From contig CAYRYU010000062.1 in the NCBI GenBank assembly GCA_964428355.1, positions 1 to 41,256 on the forward strand: 41,256 nucleotides of DNA, given 5' to 3'. How positions within the stretch are numbered: position 1 is the first letter of the stretch; each line of letters begins with the position of its first letter. Shown here in pieces: positions 1 through 6,742 of this stretch. The notes under the pieces were generated by a model, which saw nothing but the letters and a program-made list of their open reading frames with translations, was not told the DNA's origin and made no database searches. Source of the stretch: CAYRYU01 sp964428355. Lineage in GTDB: Bacteria; Muiribacteriota; Ozemobacteria; Ozemobacterales; Ozemobacteraceae. The translations under genes and the position numbers were made by a program.

Positions 1-2
1 TG

Positions 3-803
3 ATCGAAGCTGGGACCGTCCTCGTCCTGTTGGTTTATGGAACCTTCGAGGCGGCCACTCCAAGGTTCGAACATCTGAGAATCCCCTCGAACCTGGTCCC
101 CGGGCCCGCCCCTTTCAGGATTGCCCTGATAACGGACCTCCATCTTGGAGTTCTCGAGAACCGCCGGAAGGTTGAGAGGGTCCTCCGTCTCGTGGAACAG
201 GCGAAACCCGACCTGGTTCTTTCAGCGGGGGATCTCGTCGACGTGCTTTTCACGGATGGCCCGGAGATAGCCCGGCGATTCAGGGAAATCAGTCCCCCTT
301 CGGGAAAGATCGCGGTCCTTGGCAACCACGAGTTCTTCGCGGGCCTTGAGGAAGCCGTCGAGTTTCACCGGTCGGCAGGATTCAAGCTGCTTCGGAACGA
401 GACCGTTCAGGTCGGTTCGTTCCTGACCGTGGCCGGGATCGATGACCCCCATGGGAGAGGTCTGATGAACATGCCTCCAACAGACCCGCTCGAGGTGGTC
501 AAGGGAATCGAACCGGGACGGTTCGCCATACTTCTTTCGCACCAACCGCTGCTGGGAAGCGGCACACGCGGCCTCTTCGACCTCCAGTTGTCAGGTCATA
601 CCCACGGAGGTCAGCTATTCCCCTTCGGGTTCGCCATCGCGGCCGAATACGGCTTTTTCCCGGGATTTCACATGCTGGACGACCGATCGAGTTTGTACAT
701 TTCCCGAGGCTCCGGCTCCTGGGGACCTCCGGTCAGGGTTTTTTCCCCACCCGAGGTGACGGTGATCGATCTGATCCCCGAAAAGCCCACCCCCGCCAAC
801 TGA
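3..803 (+). CDS. YkuE-like metallophosphoesterase, 5' end outside window
   Basis: Calcineurin-like metallophosphoesterase of the YkuE type, a membrane-associated two-metal hydrolase that acts on phosphoesters; its substrate cannot be read from sequence. The motifs appear in order: DLHLG (DxHxG), GDLVD (GDxxD), GNHE, LSHQP and SGHTHGGQ, so the whole active site is present. The frame is open to the left edge. The first visible codons encode a hydrophobic stretch (AGTVLVLLVYG) typical of the end of the N-terminal membrane anchor in this family, so the gene very probably starts before base 1. A TTG at 30 would be the first in-window start, but it would cut the anchor. The gene converges with the SprA-like gene on the other strand. 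Family call sure; start unknown. Confidence 0.9.
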   Translation: MEAGTVLVLLVYGTFEAATPRFEHLRIPSNLVPGPAPFRIALITDLHLGVLENRRKVERVLRLVEQAKPDLVLSAGDLVDVLFTDGPEIARRFREISPPSGKIAVLGNHEFFAGLEEAVEFHRSAGFKLLRNETVQVGSFLTVAGIDDPHGRGLMNMPPTDPLEVVKGIEPGRFAILLSHQPLLGSGTRGLFDLQLSGHTHGGQLFPFGFAIAAEYGFFPGFHMLDDRSSLYISRGSGSWGPPVRVFSPPEVTVIDLIPEKPTPAN

Positions 804-818
804 ACAAGCATCCGGAGA

Positions 819-846
819 GCCACAGAGACCCGGAGACACAGAGAAG
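819..846 (+). repeat. Left arm of 28-base inverted repeat
   Basis: This stretch matches the reverse complement of 971-998 at 25 of 28 bases. It begins GCCACAGAGACCC and lies between the ends of two convergent genes. The CCACAGAGAC-type wording resembles short dispersed intergenic repeats often seen in environmental genomes; that resemblance is from memory, not a search. Confidence 0.75.
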
Positions 847-970
847 CTGTGAAGACATCGGACTATTTCATTCGCAACATTGAGAGGAGCAGCTCCTCCA
901 GCTTCTCGTGGAAAAGAATCCCAAGAAATTCCCCGGCAATTTCACACCTTCAGAGGCTCACTCCGAAGCT

Positions 971-998
971 CTTCTCGGTGTCTCCGCGTCTCGGTGGC
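971..998 (-). repeat. Right arm of 28-base inverted repeat
   Basis: Reverse complement of the arm at 819-846 with three mismatches. The 124 bases between the arms hold no convincing gene; a short near-palindrome (GAGGAGC-a-GCTCCTC) lies inside. The distance is long for a transcription terminator, so two inverted copies of a dispersed repeat is the simpler reading. Confidence 0.75.
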
Positions 999-1012
999 CA
1001 GTTTCGAAAGAT

Positions 1013-1570
1013 CTAGGCGGCGAGGGTCAGGAGGGGTTTGGTCGAGAACGGAGCGCGAAGGCCGGCCATGTTGTAGAGGCTCGTTCCCGCAGCCTGCTCC
1101 TGCTCCCGGGCTTTTTTCGCTTCCATCTCCAATTCCCGGGCCTTGAAATCGAGTTTCGCGTCGACCGCGGAAGGCGCCGAGATGGTTTGGCGAAGCCGGC
1201 GCAGTATCCGTGCTTCATCGGCAAGGTCTTCGGGATCCCGGGGGAATTCCGTTGCGGATGCGGAAACCCTTCCGTCAACTGCGTACTGCCTGCCGTCGGG
1301 ACCGATCGTGTAGTCGAACTGGGGCACAACTCCCCCGACGCTTCCGGAGATGGTTTGAAGCTCCCGGACGAAACGGCGGATCATCCGGTCCATGTTCTGG
1401 AGCTCCTCGATCCGGTCCCGGTTGGTGAGTTCGACGATGTCCCTTATTCCGACGCGTTTTTCCGCGGGGACACCGGATGAGGAGGAAACCCCCGCTTCGG
1501 CGGAGAGGGGCTCAGTTCCCTCTCCCGGGACGGGCTTGAGGAAACCCTGGGAAACTCCGGAAAGCTGCAT
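1013..1570 (-). CDS. SprA-related family protein lacking the HExxH motif
   Basis: A 185-residue protein related to the SprA-related / putative metalloprotease family (PF12118 as I recall it). The family signature GPDGRQYAV-DG-RV is clear at residues 90-102, followed by the usual DPE segment (112-114) and a charged helix ending MEAKKARE. Members normally carry HEQAH about 23 residues before GPDG. Here that position reads FVREL (67-71), so both zinc-binding histidines are gone, and the protein is unlikely to be an active metalloprotease of that type. The N-terminal 40 residues are Ser/Pro/Gly-rich and probably disordered. There is no signal peptide. ATG start, with a purine-rich GAAAGG upstream. 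Family call from motif memory; loss of the motif is seen directly. Confidence 0.7.
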   Translation of the reverse strand: MQLSGVSQGFLKPVPGEGTEPLSAEAGVSSSSGVPAEKRVGIRDIVELTNRDRIEELQNMDRMIRRFVRELQTISGSVGGVVPQFDYTIGPDGRQYAVDGRVSASATEFPRDPEDLADEARILRRLRQTISAPSAVDAKLDFKARELEMEAKKAREQEQAAGTSLYNMAGLRAPFSTKPLLTLAA

Positions 1571-1995
1571 GGGTTTGTCTGCCTTTCAGTTCTTTCTCGT
1601 CTTTCTTGAAAATCCATCGGCAGGTTTCCCCTCACGGTTGAGATTTTCCCTGATCTTTCCCTGATAATTCCTTGAACACTGCCAGAAATCTTTGTTAGAA
1701 TGGTCCTGCTTCCCTCGAGCCGTGAAAATCGAGCGAGTATGCAGAAGTCGGCTTCCCGGGAGCAGCCTGTCAGGTTCTGGCGTGGAGGATATCGTATAGA
1801 GAAGTGTACGCCAATCTGGAGTTGTAAAATCTGTTCGCGTTCACATTTTTGTTTCGTGAACAGGGTGGTCAAACCTTTTTTTCTCTCCAATATCGGTTCG
1901 TTTACCCCCTCCCAGACCCTACCTTCCTCCATCCCATCAAAGGGGTTTCCTTTTGCGGATGGGGAATTCGCCGTTCCGGCAAGGAGAGTTTCATC
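1571..1995. other. Intergenic region between divergent genes
   Basis: This 425-base stretch separates the SprA-like gene (leftward) from the secreted pair (rightward). It holds a candidate rightward promoter at 1672-1701, a short tandem direct repeat of TTTCCCTGAT near 1645-1667, and a small inverted repeat GTTCAC...GTGAAC near 1839-1861. No open frame in it looks like a gene. If the promoter is real, the secreted pair has an untranslated leader of nearly 300 bases. Confidence 0.5.
1672..1701 (+). promoter_or_regulatory. Candidate sigma-70 promoter with extended -10
   Basis: TTGAAC (1672-1677), 18 bases, then TAGAAT (1696-1701) preceded by TG at 1693-1694, an extended -10. The same TGnTA-AAT pattern occurs before the giant lipoprotein and the HEAT gene. 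It would drive the 1996 gene from about 290 bases upstream. Confidence 0.4.
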
Positions 1996-3972
1996 ATGAA
2001 TACCGCCAGGCTTTTCCTTCCAGTCCTTTTCCTGATCATGCTTTCCATTGTTCCCGTTCATTCAGGGCCGGCCATGGAGGATGGTGGCGGAGGAGGAGGA
2101 TTCAGAGCAGGTGGAGGAGATCCAGAAACCACGACCGGAGTCGTGGATTCCGCTGCCGATCTCCAACGTGAGAAGATAGACATCAAGAACAGGCAAAGAA
2201 GCACCTCCACGACCACATCCACGTCAAAGGTTGTCGATTCGGTTTCGGATCTACAGAAAGAAAAGATCATGATCAAGAAAATGCAAAAGGATTCGTCGAC
2301 TTGGACCACGACGACGATCGAAACGGCGACTGGTTCCCAGGGAACCCCGGACGGCTCGGAAGGCTCATCTCCGACAACCGCGGAGGACCTGAACGGCTCT
2401 TCCATTTTGGGAGACAATTCGGAGGAACTCGACACGGTCGGAGGAGGAAAAGCCGAGGGGGTAACCGGGGGAATCACTCTGAACATCGCGGAGCGAAACT
2501 CCAACAGGTTCATCCTGATCGGAAACGAGGATGAGGACGACCATGATGCCGATCCCGACAAAGCCTGGGCAATCGAAGGAGTCCCCTCCTGGTTCACCGA
2601 AAAATCGGACATTGGTGGGAACGATGACAGCATCGCAGCCGGCCTTGCCAAAGACAACGTCCCCGGCGATTCCTCCGGAAAATCCCTCCTGCTTGTCCTC
2701 GGAGATGGCGAAGGGAGGCGGGGCGGAGTCGACGCGAAGGAAAGCGCCGAGTTGAAAAGCATCTTCCCCAAATCGGAGATGGCACGCCTTTTCGGAAAGG
2801 GATGGCCCGAAGGCCAGGGGAAGACCATGGATACCTTTGAAAAATGGTTCGCCATGGTTAACAGGAAGTTCTACTGTATCCTGGGAATCAACGATAACAA
2901 CCCCGGTCCATACGCCCGGTGTGCTGGCAACGTCATCGACGAGCATCCCGACTTTCTTGTCAAATGCGCTATCACGGGTGATCCCAACGCCCCAACTGCG
3001 GTCGAAGGGGAAGACCTCATAAAACCGGAGAACATCTCCATCGTTCCGGATTGTATCGGTAACACTGATGAATGCTATGAGAAACAGGTGCCGATGGTGC
3101 AAATCAAGGGAATCGACGTGAAGATTCCATTCGGCGCGGACGTGATCGTCCTTGGTGGAGGGCCGGGATGTTACGCGACCTCCGTTCGCGATGAGGAGGA
3201 GAAAGTCCTTTATCCGTTCTTCCGGAAAGTGTTTCATGTCTCTTCCCACAACGGCAACCGGGAATATACCGCCAAGGCACTCGAAGCTTTTCTCGAGGGA
3301 AAACGGGATTCATTCCAGATCAGTGGTATGGGAAATGTGGAGGCCGAAGCTCCGATCAACTCCGGGTCCGCTCAGGATGAGGGTGCGTCGGAGGTTTCTG
3401 CCGCTGGTTCAAGCGACCCAGCTCCGGTGGCCACCAAGTCCTCGTCCTCCGGGAAGAACGGAATCAACGGCCCGGGAATCCCCAAGGTCCTTCTCGATGG
3501 CCTTGCTGCAGCAAAGAAGACCAAGTGGTTCACTTCGCACAAGTGCCTCCAGTTCGCAGGGACCCTGGCTGCCAAAGCCGGCGCCCCTGCCGGAAAAGCC
3601 GATTCTTCCCAACCCCAGGAAGCATATCCCGCGAACAAGAGTTTGCGGGGCTACCAGATCAACCAACTCCCCAAAGCTGTGGAGGCGGGAACCCTCAAAC
3701 CCGGAATGCTCATCCACGTGAAGATCCATTACGACAAGGACCCCGCCTATCACGTCGAAAACGACGCCCATCACTGGTTCGTTTACATGGGAAAGAACCC
3801 AAATGGGGTTCCCATGTTTGCGGACAACACCCATGACGGGAATTTGCAGACTGCGGACGAAGTCTACGCCAACATGAAAGGCTGGCAGAACTCCGAGGAT
3901 TACGGTGACGAGAAATACGGCTACGTTCCCCGGGTTACCGCGGTCCACGATCCTTTCGCCAGTCAGCGCTGA
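1996..3972 (+). CDS. Secreted modular protein, unknown core plus NlpC/P60- or CHAP-like tail
   Basis: A 658-residue exported protein. ATG at 1996 is chosen because AAGGAGA lies 8 bases upstream and a signal peptide (MNTARLFLPVLFLIM...) follows; the longer frame to 1849 has no such support. After the signal come two ~30-residue repeats (VVDSAADLQREKI / VVDSVSDLQKEKI) with Thr/Ser-rich ends. Residues ~132-435 form a domain shared with the next gene, with motifs LILIGNED-like, LLLVLGDG and VIVLGGGPGCYATSVRDEEEK (two adjacent blocks). A Ser/Ala linker (~436-490) leads to a C-terminal domain with Cys517 in a helix (HKCLQFAG), His592/593 in a strand (HHWFVYMG) and Asp610-Asn611, the order of a Cys-His-polar papain-like wall hydrolase. 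I infer peptidoglycan hydrolysis outside the membrane; the core function is unknown. Probably co-transcribed with the next gene, 63 bases on. Confidence 0.65.
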   Translation: MNTARLFLPVLFLIMLSIVPVHSGPAMEDGGGGGGFRAGGGDPETTTGVVDSAADLQREKIDIKNRQRSTSTTTSTSKVVDSVSDLQKEKIMIKKMQKDSSTWTTTTIETATGSQGTPDGSEGSSPTTAEDLNGSSILGDNSEELDTVGGGKAEGVTGGITLNIAERNSNRFILIGNEDEDDHDADPDKAWAIEGVPSWFTEKSDIGGNDDSIAAGLAKDNVPGDSSGKSLLLVLGDGEGRRGGVDAKESAELKSIFPKSEMARLFGKGWPEGQGKTMDTFEKWFAMVNRKFYCILGINDNNPGPYARCAGNVIDEHPDFLVKCAITGDPNAPTAVEGEDLIKPENISIVPDCIGNTDECYEKQVPMVQIKGIDVKIPFGADVIVLGGGPGCYATSVRDEEEKVLYPFFRKVFHVSSHNGNREYTAKALEAFLEGKRDSFQISGMGNVEAEAPINSGSAQDEGASEVSAAGSSDPAPVATKSSSSGKNGINGPGIPKVLLDGLAAAKKTKWFTSHKCLQFAGTLAAKAGAPAGKADSSQPQEAYPANKSLRGYQINQLPKAVEAGTLKPGMLIHVKIHYDKDPAYHVENDAHHWFVYMGKNPNGVPMFADNTHDGNLQTADEVYANMKGWQNSEDYGDEKYGYVPRVTAVHDPFASQR

Positions 3973-4035
3973 AAGAAACCCTAACAGAGAATTCTGAGAT
4001 TGGACTTCTGCCCACCCAATAAGGAGAAAACCGAG

Positions 4036-6264
4036 ATGAAATCCAGATTGGTCGCCACCTCCCTGTTGTTCTTTTTCATTTTCGCCTCCCTTTCCATCCG
4101 GACGGCTTTTTCCACCGAGGGTGGAAAAGGATCCGTGGGAAGGACCCACAAAGATTCGGATTCCACATCGACGACGACCTCCGTCAGCACCGCCACTGCG
4201 ACGAAAACCGGGAGTTCATCCTCGACCGGCCTGGGGGCAGGTGCCCGGAATTTCGAAAGAGAGGAACAGGAGCAGTACGAAGAGCGGAAAAAGGCGGAAT
4301 CCTCTTCGACCTCCACCAGTGTCCCGGTTTCCCCTGGAGTGAACATGACCACGACCACGGTCAGCAAGCCAGTTTCCCCGGGAGTGAATGAAACAACCAC
4401 GACCACGTCGTACACCACCGGCGCACCGGGAATGGCCCCGGGAAGTCCAGACTCCTCCACAAACGGGGCGGAATCGCTCAACGGGGTCTCGATCCTGGAT
4501 GGGAACTCCGGAGAGCTGGACACCAGCTCGGGAGGAACTGCCGGCGCCGTCACCGACAAGATCCCGCTCAATATCGCCCTGCGCCGTGACAACAAGTTCA
4601 TCCTGATCGGGAACGAGGACGAGAGCGACCACGATGCCGACACCGACCTGGCATGGCAGAGACCGGGAGTGGCTGCGTGGTTCGCGGAAAAGTCCGACCG
4701 GGGCGGCCATGACGACCCCGTCCAGGACGGGCTGGCGCGGGACAACGTCACAATCGATTCCACCGGCAATTCGCTTCTCCTGGTCCTCGGCGACGGCAAG
4801 GGAGGAGCCCTCGGAATGGGATGGCGCGGTGGGATCAAAGCCGACGAGGCGAAAGACCTGCAGGGGCTGTTCCCCAACTCGAAAATCGCCAGACTTTTCG
4901 GAACCGAGCAGGAAACCACCATGTCGACGTTCGACAAATGGTTCCAGATGGTGAACGGGAAATACTACTGCATCCTGGGCGTGAACGACGACCAGAAAGG
5001 GGCCTACTCGAAGTGCGCCGGCGACGTCATCGACGCGCACAAGGACATCCTCGTCAAATGTCTTCTCAGCGACCCAAACGATCCGAAGGCGGTCGAGGGT
5101 GAGGACGTGATCACGAAGGAAAACATCTCGATCATTCCAGACTGCCTGGGGAATGTCGATGAATCTCTTCAAATGCAGGTCCCGATGGTCAAGATCGGGG
5201 ACACCGGCGTCCAGATTCCGTTCGGAGCCGACGTGATCGTCCTCGGCGGCGGTCCCGGATGCTACGCGACATCGGTCAGGGACGAGGAGGAAAAAGCACT
5301 CTATCCATATTTCCGCAAGGTATTCCACGTCGCCTCCCATGGCGGAACCCGCGAGCATACCGCCAAAGCCCTCGAAGATTTCCTGGCGGGATCGCGCGCG
5401 ACCCACTATGTTTCAGCCGACGGAGGAAACTCCCAGGATCCCGGGTCCTCCGAGGATTCCAACTCCGATTCCGGATCCTCATCGACCGATGGTTCCTCCT
5501 CTTCCTCCTCGAGCGAATCGGACGGGTCTTCCTCAGGCGCGTCAACTTCCACGGAGACAAGCTCCTCTTCCTCGTCTTCCGCAACATCGTCATCGGGGTC
5601 GGGCACCTCCACGGGGAATTCCGCCTCGACTTCATCTGGGCAAACCACGGGGACATCGGGAACCACGGTTGCTGCCCCCGTCCAGACCGGCAATTTCAAC
5701 GCCCAGGCGTTCCCGGGCTTCTACGACGCCCGGAACGACCGGACGAACTACTACAACATACCCAAGATCCTGAAGGACGTTCCGAACATGTGGGCCAAGT
5801 TTGGAGACCTGTTCAAGAAGGTCGGGGCGGCCATCGGAGTCGATCCCTACGCGCTTGCCGCATACTGCGTCTTCGAGAGCTACAACAGTGACAAGGGGAA
5901 CTTCAACCCACGGATGCTCGACCCCCAGGGCGACATGGTCGCCGCAGGAATCGGTGGGACCCAGGCACAATATCTGAAGGGAACGAAAGTTCCGGGGCTG
6001 AGTGTCACCTACCCCCCCACTACCGAAGCGACCGCCACCTGCTTGAGGGACAATCCTGAGTATTCGCTGCGAAGCCTTGCCGCGGAGTTCAAGGAGAAGA
6101 TCAAAACCTACGGGGATATCGCACGGGCATTTCCCATGGTCGCCTACCCCGCCTGGAAGAACAATCCCTCACGGTCGATCGGGGCATACGGGACGCAAGC
6201 GCAGTATGTCAGCCGGGCAAAGGCTTTCTACGATGCCTTCCGGGCGGCCGACGGGAACAGCTGA
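4036..6264 (+). CDS. Secreted modular protein, unknown core plus lytic-transglycosylase-like tail
   Basis: A 742-residue paralogue of the gene before it. ATG at 4036 has AAGGAG 9 bases upstream and opens a signal peptide (MKSRLVATSLLFFFIFASL); an upstream TTG at 4000 would spoil it. The N-terminal part is low-complexity, with VSPGVN-TTTT repeats. Residues ~148-452 match the core of the previous protein along their length, including five cysteines. A long Ser-rich linker (~462-545) follows. The C-terminal domain (~553-742) reads GVDPYALAAYCVFESYN, with Glu614-Ser615 placed like the catalytic Glu-Ser of SLT lytic transglycosylases, then a Gly/Thr/Gln segment (GIGGTQAQYL) resembling the family's GLMQ region. 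I infer cleavage of glycan strands; assignment of the tail is moderate. The tail is wholly different from that of its neighbour, so the pair is a core with swapped enzymes. Confidence 0.65.
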   Translation: MKSRLVATSLLFFFIFASLSIRTAFSTEGGKGSVGRTHKDSDSTSTTTSVSTATATKTGSSSSTGLGAGARNFEREEQEQYEERKKAESSSTSTSVPVSPGVNMTTTTVSKPVSPGVNETTTTTSYTTGAPGMAPGSPDSSTNGAESLNGVSILDGNSGELDTSSGGTAGAVTDKIPLNIALRRDNKFILIGNEDESDHDADTDLAWQRPGVAAWFAEKSDRGGHDDPVQDGLARDNVTIDSTGNSLLLVLGDGKGGALGMGWRGGIKADEAKDLQGLFPNSKIARLFGTEQETTMSTFDKWFQMVNGKYYCILGVNDDQKGAYSKCAGDVIDAHKDILVKCLLSDPNDPKAVEGEDVITKENISIIPDCLGNVDESLQMQVPMVKIGDTGVQIPFGADVIVLGGGPGCYATSVRDEEEKALYPYFRKVFHVASHGGTREHTAKALEDFLAGSRATHYVSADGGNSQDPGSSEDSNSDSGSSSTDGSSSSSSSESDGSSSGASTSTETSSSSSSSATSSSGSGTSTGNSASTSSGQTTGTSGTTVAAPVQTGNFNAQAFPGFYDARNDRTNYYNIPKILKDVPNMWAKFGDLFKKVGAAIGVDPYALAAYCVFESYNSDKGNFNPRMLDPQGDMVAAGIGGTQAQYLKGTKVPGLSVTYPPTTEATATCLRDNPEYSLRSLAAEFKEKIKTYGDIARAFPMVAYPAWKNNPSRSIGAYGTQAQYVSRAKAFYDAFRAADGNS

Positions 6265-6332
6265 CCACCGGCAAAGCCAGGAAGGAGCAGGGCACCCGCG
6301 GGAAAGAGGGATACCTAATCCTTTTTGCGCCC

Positions 6333-6359
6333 GGAAAGCCCCCTCGAATGTGGCTTTCC
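6333..6359. terminator. Hairpin between convergent genes
   Basis: A perfect 8-base inverted repeat GGAAAGCC / GGCTTTCC with an 11-base loop lies between the end of the secreted pair and the end of the STAS gene. Neither side has a clean T-run, so it may end transcription only weakly or with help from Rho. Confidence 0.5.
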
Positions 6360-6367
6360 TCCCCCGC

Positions 6368-6721
6368 TCAGCCTTCGCGGACCTTCTTCAAAGCTGCCGG
6401 AAGATTCGCTTCCAGGGCGGCGCAGGAAGAAACCTCCGCAAGGGTGAGGACTTTGCTCAGGATCGGGGACGCACCGCAGATGACCAGGGATCCCAGAAAG
6501 TCCTCCTTGATTGCGATTCCCACTTTGAGGACGGAAGCCACTCCCGGGCTGTTCATCAGATTGCATCCCGCAAGGTCGAGAACGAATAGTTTCTTCCCCT
6601 GCTTGAGCCTTTCCATTGCCGAGGTTCGAAGGTTCACCCCGGTCGCCTCGTTGAAATACCCCGAGATCCTGAAAACCACGATCCCTTCGACTTCCTCGGC
6701 CTTTATCGTTCCCCCATCCAT
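6368..6721 (-). CDS. STAS-domain protein (anti-sigma-factor-antagonist-like)
   Basis: A 117-residue single STAS domain, the fold of SpoIIAA/RsbV proteins that bind anti-sigma kinases in partner switching. The pattern fits: an N-terminal strand (GIVVFRISGYF), a central strand (LFVLDLAGC, ~45-53), the helix-start loop NSPG (57-60), and a C-terminal strand (GSLVICG). In SpoIIAA this loop is DSSG and the serine just before the glycine is phosphorylated. Here that residue is Pro59, with Ser58 before it, so standard phosphoregulation is doubtful. The gene is last in the minus-strand run, 21 bases after the HEAT gene, and is probably cotranscribed with it. A GAF-SpoIIE phosphatase lies on the same strand 7 kb upstream. 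No anti-sigma kinase is in the window. Confidence 0.85.
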   Translation of the reverse strand: MDGGTIKAEEVEGIVVFRISGYFNEATGVNLRTSAMERLKQGKKLFVLDLAGCNLMNSPGVASVLKVGIAIKEDFLGSLVICGASPILSKVLTLAEVSSCAALEANLPAALKKVREG

Positions 6722-6742
6722 CTTTTCACCTCGTCTGGAATG

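Noticed and set aside
4216..5406. A 396-codon minus-strand frame inside the second secreted protein
   Set aside because: The shared core between the two plus-strand proteins is real; the opposite frame is its shadow.
5406..5650. A repeat-rich stretch that could suggest a CRISPR or tandem-repeat array
   Set aside because: It codes a Ser-rich linker (TCC/TCT/AGC codons); there is no regular repeat-spacer pattern.
1996..6264. A polymorphic toxin-immunity system
   Set aside because: The core-plus-swapped-tail layout fits, but no small immunity-like gene lies after either protein (only 63 bases between them and a STAS gene on the other strand after), so I do not call it one.
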